Positions 17,265-25,034 of a stretch of DNA of 64,000 nt are shown piece after piece (position 1 is the first letter of the stretch; every line of letters starts with the position of its first letter). The DNA comes from Paenibacillus lutrae (lineage in GTDB: Bacteria; Bacillota; Bacilli; Paenibacillales; NBRC-103111). The notes under the pieces are model-generated. The model saw only the letters and a list, made by a program, of their open reading frames with translations, searched no databases and was not told where the DNA came from. The stretch spans positions 124,001-188,000 of the forward strand of contig NZ_RHLK01000003.1 of the NCBI RefSeq assembly GCF_009757775.1, in the 5' to 3' direction. The position numbers and the translations under genes are program-made.

Positions 17265-18283
17265 AATAGCTCCCTCTTCTTAAATAGTTGGGTGGAAATG
17301 AATGCGGCGACGGAAAGTACAGCAAGGGAGACAACAAGCCCCAAGCTCTCAAAGTTCGCCCATATAATATCCACTCCGCCGTCGGTAAACCATGCTCCGC
17401 TATTTTCCCATAACCAGACGGGAGTAAGGGTAAAAATGCCCCGTGAAACCGAGCCGATCGGAAAAAGGGGTTTCGCAAGAAATGTGACACCGACTACCGA
17501 TGCAGCGATAATAAATGCTCCGTATCCGTTACGGACAAATACCCCCGCTGCGTATCCTAACAAAACAAAGCAAACTGCCAGACCAAAAGTGGCTCCGATT
17601 GTGGCCCAAAGATATCCCCCGACCGTGAAGCTGTGCCATGTGATGAATGGCTTGCCGTATTCATTCACAGCGTAGTTAAACGTACTTGATACGTTATCGT
17701 TCCATACATCCCCAAAATTGAATCGGAGGAAAAAAACGCACAGACTCACTCCCAGGATTACGACAGTCATGGCTGCTGCCGCCATCAGTGAGGCACACAG
17801 TTTTGTTCGGAGTATCCCTCTTCCAATTTTTGAAGCGTAAATAATAGGTTCGGTCCCTCTCAAGTTTTCGTAAGTTACCGATATGAGCGCGGCAAATAAC
17901 GCCAGCAAACAGCTTTCCGCGATAATGGCCATAAACAGGGTCTCGAACAACAGGCTGTGGCGGTAATAAGTCTGTCCGCCGAAGTAAGTGGACAAAGCGT
18001 CGCCGTTAGCGGCTTTCTCATCAATGACAGGTTGCAGTTTTGTATACTTGCTGCGTATATTCTCGGCGTTTTCGCCCGTGATGTTGTACTTCCTTATATA
18101 TCCCTCACCGATTTCGCTTGCCTTCAATCCCTCGAAGATATTGACAGCTTCTGCTTCGTAATCCGGGCGGTAATCGTTGTAGCCGACTATCGCAATAACA
18201 GCGTTAAAAACGATGCAGAGGGCAACGATTCCAACCATCGCGGGTGAAAACACAAGTTTTCTCAGCTCGTACCCGAGTAGCAT
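17261..18283 (-). CDS. ABC-2 type transporter permease (first permease of the sigma/ABC operon)
   Basis: The 340-residue membrane protein begins MLLGYELRKLVFSPAM, with a first span at about 11-34, an extracytoplasmic region to about 110, and then several spans with the NPIF-like end VFIRNGYGAFIIAAS. GAGGTGAGAGTT precedes the ATG at 18283, which lies ten bases beyond the ATPase stop. A longer opening to 18382 would overlap the ATPase gene and lacks support. Sequence level with the partner permease is low, so the transporter is probably a heterodimer served by a single ATPase. Confidence 0.85.
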   Translation of the reverse strand: MLLGYELRKLVFSPAMVGIVALCIVFNAVIAIVGYNDYRPDYEAEAVNIFEGLKASEIGEGYIRKYNITGENAENIRSKYTKLQPVIDEKAANGDALSTYFGGQTYYRHSLLFETLFMAIIAESCLLALFAALISVTYENLRGTEPIIYASKIGRGILRTKLCASLMAAAAMTVVILGVSLCVFFLRFNFGDVWNDNVSSTFNYAVNEYGKPFITWHSFTVGGYLWATIGATFGLAVCFVLLGYAAGVFVRNGYGAFIIAASVVGVTFLAKPLFPIGSVSRGIFTLTPVWLWENSGAWFTDGGVDIIWANFESLGLVVSLAVLSVAAFISTQLFKKRELL

Positions 18284-18293
18284 AACTCTCACC

Positions 18294-19148
18294 TCACATG
18301 GCCTCATCCCGATATATGTATAGAAACACGTCCTCCAGGTTGGGGCTGACGCTTCGCGCGACATCGCCGCAGTCGATCTCACTCGCGAAGCGAGTAACGG
18401 TTTTGCCGTTCTCCTGGTGTTCAGTTAGCACTAGATAAGGCGTATGGATATCGGCTATGTCGTCTGTTTCATAGACTTTGCCCATGAGCGTACTGCATAT
18501 CGATGCAGGTGACTCGTTGGTAAACAATCTGTGATTTTTGAACATAATAACCCTGCTTGCAATCGTCTCAATGTCCGACACAATATGCGTTGAAAGTATG
18601 ACAATGCGGTCTTTGGATAGGGACGAGATCAGGTTGCGGAAGCGGACGCGTTCTTTTGGGTCAAGCCCTGCGGTAGGTTCGTCGAGAATCAGGATTTTGG
18701 GATCGTTCAGCATAGCCTGGGCGATTCCGACGCGCTGAATCATACCACCTGAGAACTTCTTCATCTTCTTGTCTCTCACGTCCGACAAGCCCACAAGATC
18801 AATGAGTTCGTCAGTCTTGCGCTTTGATTTGTCCCGATCGAGACACTTTAACGCTGACATATATAGAAGGAACTCTCTCGGCGAGTGGTTCCTATAATAG
18901 CCGAAGTCCTGCGGCAAATAGCCGATAATGTCGCGGTACGAAGCATCAAGCCCGACGATTTCATCTCCGTTCCAAAGGATTTCCCCCTTTGTGGGGAAGA
19001 TGAGTGTCGTGAGCATTTTGATCAATGTAGTCTTGCCCGCGCCGTTTGGGGCAAGCAAGGCGTAGACACCGCCAGAGAATTCGAGGTTAATATCCTCCAA
19101 TGCAGTGAAATCCCCATATTTCTTAGTCACATTGTTAAGCAATAGCAT
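18294..19148 (-). CDS. ABC transporter ATP-binding protein
   Basis: The 284-residue ATPase energises the two permeases downstream. Its Walker A is APNGAGKTT at about 33-41 (Ala instead of the more usual Gly at the first place). The Q-loop is LPQDFGYY, the signature FSGGM, Walker B ILILDEPTAGLDP, and the switch His lies in LSTHIVSD. Such single-domain ATPases of the CcmA/YhaQ type drive export of peptides, antibiotics or lipids. Its start overlaps the end of the preceding membrane-protein gene by 14 bases. Confidence 0.93.
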   Translation of the reverse strand: MLLLNNVTKKYGDFTALEDINLEFSGGVYALLAPNGAGKTTLIKMLTTLIFPTKGEILWNGDEIVGLDASYRDIIGYLPQDFGYYRNHSPREFLLYMSALKCLDRDKSKRKTDELIDLVGLSDVRDKKMKKFSGGMIQRVGIAQAMLNDPKILILDEPTAGLDPKERVRFRNLISSLSKDRIVILSTHIVSDIETIASRVIMFKNHRLFTNESPASICSTLMGKVYETDDIADIHTPYLVLTEHQENGKTVTRFASEIDCGDVARSVSPNLEDVFLYIYRDEAM

Positions 19149-19842
19149 ATTTCTTTACCCCCGCCATCATTTTTGAGATTTGATAAGAGAGTGCTGCCCC
19201 TCCGAGAACGGCAAGCACAACCGAAAAAGCAATCGGCATTTCTCGTAGTGTTGTCTCCCATTTTTCCCCTAACGAGAATGGGATTACGATATTTACGAAC
19301 ACCCACACCGCGGAGAACAACGCATTTACCCATTTGCCGTGAAGAAAACGCAGAAAGGATATACTCAAGGTAGCGCAGAGAAACAGGGCGGACAGGCAAA
19401 TCGGAAACAATGAAAGAAATTCATAGCCGCTGTCTGTGCTGATTGTCGTGATGACCGTAGTGAACACAAAGCCAAGGACCGAGTAACAAATCACCCGCAG
19501 TGCGGTTATCTGCCGGATGGTGTACCGGCAAGTCTGTTTTAATTCGTATAGCCCGCCTGTCCGCTCCGTTGTTTCGGCAAACATGGTTATCAGCAGGAAG
19601 ACTAGCGGGGCAACAGCGATGGCAGCGGAGAAGCGGTAATCATCAGGCGCAAAGCCGAACAGCACGAGAACAACTGCGAGAGTGACAGCGGAGAAAACCA
19701 AGCTGTACCCCGTATCCCAAAATATGGTGCGCAGGCCCAGGGTGCGCAGCATTTCCACAATCCGTTCTATCGTCGTTTGCGGCTTGACTAAGCCTTGCGA
19801 AAGAATGTATTCAATGCTTGCACTCTTTGTTTTCTTATCCAT
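19135..19842 (-). CDS. Membrane protein encoded after an ECF sigma factor, possible regulator or transporter part
   Basis: I do not recognise this 235-residue protein. A soluble N-terminus of about 45 residues (MDKKTKSASIEYILSQ...) precedes six probable membrane spans between about 48 and 225. The ATG at 19842 overlaps the sigma-factor stop by eight bases with AAAGGAA upstream; a TTG at 19851 is less likely. In ECF systems the gene directly after the sigma factor is often its membrane-bound anti-sigma factor. A cytosolic N-terminal helical region facing the sigma factor fits that, but no zinc-finger (HxxxCxxC) motif is present, so this stays a hypothesis. Confidence 0.7.
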   Translation of the reverse strand: MDKKTKSASIEYILSQGLVKPQTTIERIVEMLRTLGLRTIFWDTGYSLVFSAVTLAVVLVLFGFAPDDYRFSAAIAVAPLVFLLITMFAETTERTGGLYELKQTCRYTIRQITALRVICYSVLGFVFTTVITTISTDSGYEFLSLFPICLSALFLCATLSISFLRFLHGKWVNALFSAVWVFVNIVIPFSLGEKWETTLREMPIAFSVVLAVLGGAALSYQISKMMAGVKKYAIA

Positions 19843-20383
19843 AATCAGCAAATTCCTTTCTAATCAGGTTGATAAGGCGGTAATACTTGGATTTCACGCT
19901 TCCCTCGGGAAGTCCTTCGATACCTGCGATTTCAGAGAACGTGTACCCGCCGAAGATGTGAAGCCGGAAGATTTTCTGCGTATCCGGAGGCAAACCGCCC
20001 ACAAAAGCGCATATCTTCTCCGTGAAGTCCCTGTCTTCAAATTGCCGAATAAAGTCTGCTTCATCAATGGGCTCCACCTCGTCAAGCGATATGGTTCTGG
20101 TCATCGTGCGGTAGGCGCGTGAGCGGAACCAATCAACAACCTTATTTGCGGCAATCCTGTACAGCCACGTCCGGAATCCCGCACCCCGCTTCCTATCGTA
20201 AAACCCGATTGTCCTGAGCATGGAGATAAATATCTCCTGTGTCAGTTCAATAGCAATATCTGCATTTGAAACTTGTTTCCTCACGAAGCCGTAAATCTCG
20301 TCATAGTAGCCTTGCACCAGTTCATCGGCGGCGGCGCGGTCGCCGTTTCGCTGGATTTTCTTTATCAGGCGCAGCTCGTCCAG
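19835..20383 (-). CDS. ECF-type RNA polymerase sigma factor
   Basis: Region 2 is seen in DIAIELTQEIFISMLRTI and FRTWLYRIAANKVVDWFRSRAYR, and region 4 in LPPDTQKIFRLHIFGGYTFSEIAG and GLPEGSVKSKYYRLINLIRK. The usual start codons give only GTG 20317, which would drop the conserved opening helix. Upstream in frame the reverse strand reads LDELRLIKKIQRNGDRAAADEL, typical of the family, and begins with a CTG nine bases after AAGGAGG. No ATG, GTG or TTG lies in that interval and a TAG is found before it, so CTG 20383 is chosen (182 residues). An ECF-type promoter lies upstream and suggests autoregulation. Confidence 0.85.
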   Translation of the reverse strand: MDELRLIKKIQRNGDRAAADELVQGYYDEIYGFVRKQVSNADIAIELTQEIFISMLRTIGFYDRKRGAGFRTWLYRIAANKVVDWFRSRAYRTMTRTISLDEVEPIDEADFIRQFEDRDFTEKICAFVGGLPPDTQKIFRLHIFGGYTFSEIAGIEGLPEGSVKSKYYRLINLIRKEFADYG

Positions 20384-20404
20384 GCGGCACCACCTCCTTT
20401 TTGT

Positions 20405-20446
20405 CTATCCGTTTATATATTCGTAGCGGATAGAGAAATAGTTTCA
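20405..20446 (-). promoter_or_regulatory. ECF-type promoter with inverted repeat, upstream of the sigma-factor gene
   Basis: On the minus strand TGAAAC (20441-20446), a 17-base spacer and CGAATA (20418-20423) fit the ECF pattern TGAAAC-N16/17-CG. CTATCCG (20405-20411) and CGGATAG (20427-20433) form perfect inverted arms spanning the -10. Confidence 0.6.
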
Positions 20447-20585
20447 ACGCCACAATGTTAAACATGTTAAGATCGCATTCAAACCAAACTAAATAACCAG
20501 TCGCCGGTTGATTTCCGACGACTGGCCGCATACAATTGCAAGGTGTTTTGATTTCAGGACGGGAGCGGGGAATGAATATCTCCTC

Positions 20586-21086
20586 TCAAGACTTCCCCCT
20601 TGCAGACAGCTGTTGAGCTATCTCTTCAATATATCTTTGGATCTTAATGGATATCTCCGACTTGACTACGTCCCGGACAATGGCAATATCATCCTCGTAC
20701 CCCCGGCAAATAAACTTAACCCGCAGGTTCCCGTCTATTTTCTCATCCTCATAGACCTTAATCCCCTGCTCGCGAAGTAATTTCTTCGTTTCGGAAATAT
20801 CCCGCACAATCCGGTCGATCAGAATATTGGCAGCTACTAAATACAACTTCTTCAGGGCATTATCCGTTACTTGGGTTTGAGTTTTACGCAGGCTCGTTTC
20901 CACGACCGTCAGCATAATCGGAAGAATGGCATAGTTCTTTATGAGCACGAGCTCTTCCAATACAGCCATCTGGCTCCTTTGCTCGGGGTGCTCCTTTCTT
21001 CTTTGTATAAGAGCTTCACGGTGCTCAGGCAAAAGCATTCTACTGGATTCCCATAATCCATTTCCCGATAATTTTTTGCTGTTCAC
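20586..21086 (-). CDS. YolD-like protein with an extra C-terminal helical domain
   Basis: Residues 1-38 (GNGLWESSRMLLPEHREALI) match the YolD-like family, small proteins encoded beside UvrX/YqjW-type Y-family polymerases. After that come about 125 residues, mostly helical with a short beta part (GNLRVKFICRGYEDD), that I do not recognise. The ATG at 21086 overlaps the polymerase stop by four bases, so the two genes are coupled and both fall under the upstream SOS box. YolD-like proteins have been suggested to assist or limit the neighbouring polymerase, but the biochemical role is unproven. Confidence 0.8.
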   Translation of the reverse strand: MNSKKLSGNGLWESSRMLLPEHREALIQRRKEHPEQRSQMAVLEELVLIKNYAILPIMLTVVETSLRKTQTQVTDNALKKLYLVAANILIDRIVRDISETKKLLREQGIKVYEDEKIDGNLRVKFICRGYEDDIAIVRDVVKSEISIKIQRYIEEIAQQLSARGKS

Positions 21087-22339
21087 TTGTAATGCCCCCC
21101 AATTTTGTGCGACCGTTCTATCGCCTGACCGGATGCCTGGTAAGAGGAAGCCCTCAGAATCGAAGTCGTTCCAAACCGATTTTTGATTTCGTCTGTTGCA
21201 TGCTCAAGTTTACGGGTCTTCTCCCTGTTCCCGAAAAAAGTAAGCTGGTACACATTATCCGGCGTAAGATCCGATAAAGTGACGGATAGTTTACGTACAG
21301 GATGCCCGTTCCAATGCTTATAAAATATACGCCGGACACCTTCATAGACCTCGCGGGTCATGTTGGTAGGATCCGGCAGTGTAGCCTGGCGATGAAAGCC
21401 CGTGGGCATGTCATAGTCCGCCCCCATCGCTCCAGTATGTATCACTCTTCCTGCGAAGCCTTTGGATCTGCAGCGCCGGCATACTTCTTCCGCCAATTCA
21501 AGCAGGACGACATCAATCTCTTCTCTCTTCGTATAATCCCTCGGCAGCGTCATGCCATGGCCGATTGCCTGCTGGGATTGATCGAAGGTTCCCGGCGATA
21601 CCGGTGAATCATCAAGTCCGTGCGCAGTGCGCCAGTAAACTTCCGCCTGGATATCGCTGTTCTTCCCCAGACGTACTTTCATTTTCTTCTTAAACTCGGG
21701 CAGAGACAGCTTGGCGATATCTCCTATTGTATAAATGCCCATCCGTGCAAAATGCGCCGTCATCCGGCTGGCTACCCCGTACATCTTGTTCACCGGCTGG
21801 TGCCACAGCAAATCGGCGATCTCCGATCGGGGCAGGACGAAGATTCCTTCGTCTGATTTCTTGGCATAAATATCTGTCGCCATTTTGGCCAGAATCTTCG
21901 TTTCGGAAATGCCCACCCTCGCAAACACACCCGTCGATACCAGCACCCGTTCCTGTATTTGTTTGGCAATCTCGACAGCCGTACCGAATATTCCCGTACT
22001 GTCTGTAATGTCAATGAACTGCTCATCACAGCTGAACGGCTCCACCAGATCCGAAAACTTCTCATAAATCTCCGTAATCAGCAAAGAACAGTTGATGTAC
22101 GTTTGCATCCGCGGCTTTAGGACGACAACGTCGGGACATTTGGCTACAGCAGTCCCCACTGTCTCGGCCGTCGTAATCCCCCATGACTTGGCCATCGGGC
22201 AGGCCGCAAGCACAATTCCGGCTCTCCTCTCCGGGTCTCCCGCTACAATGACCGGATATTCCGCATATTCCGGATGCGCAGCCTTCTCCACGCTTGCATA
22301 GAATGACTGACAATCCGATAGCAATACCAAGCGTGACAT
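21083..22339 (-). CDS. Y-family DNA polymerase, UvrX/YqjW type
   Basis: This 418-residue translesion polymerase has catalytic Asp9 (LLSDCQSFYASVE) and Asp105-Glu106 (PFSCDEQFIDIT), the palm metal ligands. The steric gate is in FYASVE, the HhH/thumb region is around residue 190-215 (MYGVASRMTAHFARMGI), and the little-finger domain follows. QLTFFG at 365-370 resembles the sliding-clamp-binding motif. The motif SCDEQF differs from the usual SIDExF but keeps both acids. The promoter carries a LexA/DinR box, so induction by DNA damage is likely. It is coupled to the YolD-like gene. Confidence 0.9.
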   Translation of the reverse strand: MSRLVLLSDCQSFYASVEKAAHPEYAEYPVIVAGDPERRAGIVLAACPMAKSWGITTAETVGTAVAKCPDVVVLKPRMQTYINCSLLITEIYEKFSDLVEPFSCDEQFIDITDSTGIFGTAVEIAKQIQERVLVSTGVFARVGISETKILAKMATDIYAKKSDEGIFVLPRSEIADLLWHQPVNKMYGVASRMTAHFARMGIYTIGDIAKLSLPEFKKKMKVRLGKNSDIQAEVYWRTAHGLDDSPVSPGTFDQSQQAIGHGMTLPRDYTKREEIDVVLLELAEEVCRRCRSKGFAGRVIHTGAMGADYDMPTGFHRQATLPDPTNMTREVYEGVRRIFYKHWNGHPVRKLSVTLSDLTPDNVYQLTFFGNREKTRKLEHATDEIKNRFGTTSILRASSYQASGQAIERSHKIGGHYK

Positions 22340-22354
22340 AAGATCACTCCAATA

Positions 22355-22405
22355 AGAATGTATGTTCCCTTATCTATTATACTCATAATACCGAACATAT
22401 ATTCG
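22355..22405 (-). promoter_or_regulatory. SOS-controlled promoter of the Y-family polymerase
   Basis: CGAATATATGTTCG (minus strand, 22392-22405) differs by one base from the B. subtilis DinR/LexA consensus CGAAC-N4-GTTCG and sits in the -35 region of a TATAAT (22376-22381). A second, weaker copy (GAACATACATTC, 22356-22367) lies just downstream of the -10. Confidence 0.75.
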
Positions 22406-22573
22406 TTAATCAAGCGGTTAATCTTGTAAAAAAACCGGCTTTTATTGCACACTTCCGGAATATGTAAATAAAATAAAAAAAAACACCGTTCACCCTCATG
22501 CAGCATCTGCACAAAGACAGTTGGCGTTAATAAGCGGACTCCATCAAAAAAAGCTTGCAAGATTCTTTTCTGT

Positions 22574-22861
22574 TTAACGAAACATCCCCCACAGTTTGAG
22601 CAGATGAAACGTATTGTTCGGGTCTATTTTCTGTGCAATAACGAAATCAATCAGTACGGCTGCCTGCCCTTGAGTAAGCGGTTCTCCCACGATCTTAGAC
22701 AGTTGAGACACGAACGAAGCTACCTTCTGCCGGTTCTGCAAATCGGATTTTGTGACGCCTTGCAGCAGTCCTTTAACCCGCTCTTTGACTTCCGGTTTTT
22801 TCATTTTCGTTTTAATCCGCTCCACCAGAGCCGGGTCTATTCCGTATTGCTGATAGCTCAC
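22574..22861 (-). CDS. spoVIF: Stage VI sporulation protein F-like
   Basis: The 95-residue soluble helical protein ends in the family block QGQAAVLIDFVIAQKIDPNN followed by TFHLLKLWGMFR. B. subtilis SpoVIF is made late in the mother cell and is needed for normal coat assembly. The start MSYQQYGIDPALVERI has GGGAGGTGTTAAA upstream. A SigK-type promoter lies 30-57 bases before the ATG, consistent with late mother-cell expression. It lies after the recG terminator and is an independent unit. Confidence 0.8.
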   Translation of the reverse strand: MSYQQYGIDPALVERIKTKMKKPEVKERVKGLLQGVTKSDLQNRQKVASFVSQLSKIVGEPLTQGQAAVLIDFVIAQKIDPNNTFHLLKLWGMFR

Positions 22862-22890
22862 TTTAACACCTCCCGATATCCCATCCGTGC

Positions 22891-22918
22891 TAGCATATGT
22901 GGGAACCTGCCTAATCGT
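22891..22918 (-). promoter_or_regulatory. SigK-type promoter of the spoVIF-like gene
   Basis: The minus strand reads AC (22917-22918), 17 bases, then CATATGCTA (22891-22899), matching AC-N16/17-CATAnnnTA. Confidence 0.55.
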
Positions 22919-22943
22919 GCCTGTCTTAATCCAATTTCTCTCT

Positions 22944-22980
22944 CACAAAAAGAAAACCGACCGGCCCGAGGCCGATCGGT
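22944..22980 (-). terminator. Terminator of recG
   Basis: On the minus strand ACCGA(T)CGGC pairs with GCCG(G)TCGGT (one internal mismatch) around a five-base loop, followed by TTTTCTTTTTG. Confidence 0.8.
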
Positions 22981-22986
22981 ACAGAC

Positions 22987-25032
22987 TTAATCCATAACAT
23001 CCCCATCAAAAATAAGCTCGCGCTGCAGGAAGTCCCGCAGGGGCATATACTCCGCAGCCGTCCAGAATTCCGGCCGGGCTACCAGCTCGGCCGCATCGTC
23101 GCGGGCCAGCTCCATCGTTTCGAAATCGACCATCATATCGGCGATCCGAAAATCCGGCAGACCGCTCTGTTTCGTCCCGAAGAAGTCTCCCGGACCGCGA
23201 AGCTCCAAATCCCGGCGGGCGATTTCGAAGCCGTCTACCGTGTCTGTCATCGCCTGCATCCGCTCCTTGCCGACCTCTGTCTTCGGATCGGCAATCAGGA
23301 CGCAGAAAGACTGATGCTCTCCGCGTCCCACTCGTCCGCGAAGCTGATGCAGTTGGGACAATCCGAACCGGTCCGCATCGTAGATCACCATCAGCGTCGC
23401 ATTCGGCACATCAACTCCGACCTCGATGACCGTAGTCGAGACAAGGGTATGGATTTCGCCGTCCTTGAACCGGCGCATCACATCCTCCTTCTCGGCCGCG
23501 CTCATCCGCCCGTGCAGCAGGCCTACCCGCAGATCAGGAAATGCTTGCTGCAGCTGCACGTGGACGTCAATGGCATTCTGCACGTCCAGCTTCTCGGATT
23601 CCTCGATAAGCGGACAAATCACGTACGCTTGTCTGCCTTCATCGGCTTCGCGGCGAATGAAACCAAGCACACGGTCGAACATCTCGTGACGGACCCAGTA
23701 TGTCTTGATCGGCTTACGGCCTTTGGGCAGCTCACGGAGCGTCGAGACGTCCAGATCGCCGAAGGCCGTAATCGCAAGCGTCCGTGGAATCGGCGTCGCC
23801 GTCATCGTCAGCACATCGGGGTTCATTCCTTTGCGCCGCAGGATGCTGCGCTGATTGACTCCGAACCGGTGCTGCTCGTCGGTAACGACAAGCCCCAGCT
23901 TGCGGAAATACACATCCTCCTGAATGAGGGCATGCGTGCCGACAATAATGTCGATCATCCCCATTTGGAGGGAGGCCAGAATTTCCCTCCGCTGCCGGGC
24001 GGTCGTGCTGCCTGTAAGCAGAGCCACCTGGAAACCGTAAGGCTCGAACATCGCTTTGAGCGAGCGAGAGTGCTGTTCGGCCAGAATCTCCGTCGGCACC
24101 ATCAGCGAGCCCTGGCAGCCGGCTGTTACGGCCGCATACAGCGCAGCTGCCGCGACAACCGTCTTGCCGGCGCCCACATCGCCTTGAAGCAGCCGGTTCA
24201 TCGTGAAAGGCTCCTGCATATCATGCAGGATCTCCGCGATAACCTTCTTCTGCGAAGGCGTCAGAGTGAACGGCAGAGCGCGGACAAAAGCGCGGACCTT
24301 AGGCAGGTCCACTTCCTGGGCAAGCCCGCTCATGCGCTCACGGGTGATCGCGCGAAAAGCGTGCATTTTGAGCTGGAACAGGAACAGCTCCTCATACACC
24401 ATCCGTTTCCGCGCTTCGTTCCCGTCTTCCATCCCCTCGGGCCGGTGGATAATCTCCATCGCCCTTCTGCGTGGAAGCAGCCTGTATTTGCGCAGAAACT
24501 CGGCAGGAATGATTTCACTTACCATCGCGCTGTACTGCGCAAGCGCCTGAGCAGTAGCCTTGCGCATCCATTTCTGCGTAAGGGACCCGCCAATCGAATA
24601 AACCGGCTGCAATGTGCCGGTTTTGGTCGTTCCCTTATCCGGAAATTCGGAATCCGCCACCGTCATCTGATGACGGCGCTGATCCCATTTTCCAGTCAAT
24701 ACAATATCACGGTTAGGAATCAGCTGATCTTTGAGAAACTGCCGGTTAAACCACACGGCGGTAACAAAAAAGTGGTCAATGACCACTTTACAGCTGAGTC
24801 TATTTTTGCGGCCGAACCGCTGTAAGACGGGCTGGGACATGATTTTACCCTGCACCGTAATCTTTTCCCCGTCTTTAACCAGCGTCAAATCGCGGATGGA
24901 ATAGTCTTCATAACGATACGGGTAGTACTCAAGCAGATCGGCAACGCGGGTAATGCCAAGAGCCTGCAATTCTTCGGCCTTCTGTCCGCCGATACCACGG
25001 ACATCTGTCACCGGTATATGATTTAAATCCAT
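22987..25032 (-). CDS. recG: ATP-dependent DNA helicase RecG
   Basis: RecG unwinds and regresses stalled replication forks and branch-migrates Holliday junctions. The 681-residue protein has an N-terminal OB-fold wedge domain (about 50-150), Walker A GDVGAGKT at 284-291, a DEQH motif II at 385-388, GTHALI, and a C-terminal QLRGRVGRG motif VI. Starting MDLNHIPVTDVRGIG, it is the usual length. The degV stop lies two bases upstream, so recG is the last gene of the asp23-fakA-degV-recG operon, matching B. subtilis order. A terminator follows. Confidence 0.97.
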   Translation of the reverse strand: MDLNHIPVTDVRGIGGQKAEELQALGITRVADLLEYYPYRYEDYSIRDLTLVKDGEKITVQGKIMSQPVLQRFGRKNRLSCKVVIDHFFVTAVWFNRQFLKDQLIPNRDIVLTGKWDQRRHQMTVADSEFPDKGTTKTGTLQPVYSIGGSLTQKWMRKATAQALAQYSAMVSEIIPAEFLRKYRLLPRRRAMEIIHRPEGMEDGNEARKRMVYEELFLFQLKMHAFRAITRERMSGLAQEVDLPKVRAFVRALPFTLTPSQKKVIAEILHDMQEPFTMNRLLQGDVGAGKTVVAAAALYAAVTAGCQGSLMVPTEILAEQHSRSLKAMFEPYGFQVALLTGSTTARQRREILASLQMGMIDIIVGTHALIQEDVYFRKLGLVVTDEQHRFGVNQRSILRRKGMNPDVLTMTATPIPRTLAITAFGDLDVSTLRELPKGRKPIKTYWVRHEMFDRVLGFIRREADEGRQAYVICPLIEESEKLDVQNAIDVHVQLQQAFPDLRVGLLHGRMSAAEKEDVMRRFKDGEIHTLVSTTVIEVGVDVPNATLMVIYDADRFGLSQLHQLRGRVGRGEHQSFCVLIADPKTEVGKERMQAMTDTVDGFEIARRDLELRGPGDFFGTKQSGLPDFRIADMMVDFETMELARDDAAELVARPEFWTAAEYMPLRDFLQRELIFDGDVMD

Positions 25033-25034
25033 GA

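Noticed and set aside
20322-20531. Arg-rich frame overlapping the start of the ECF sigma factor, starting with a GTG just after AAGGAGG
   Set aside because: Its product ends in a low-complexity RRPRRRR tail and overlaps the conserved sigma frame. It could only matter if a frameshift joined it to the sigma gene, for which no slippery site was seen.
23314-24825. Long open frame on the plus strand antisense to recG (about 500 codons)
   Set aside because: It is a composition shadow: recG is clearly coding on the other strand, and the antisense product has no recognisable motif and no SD.
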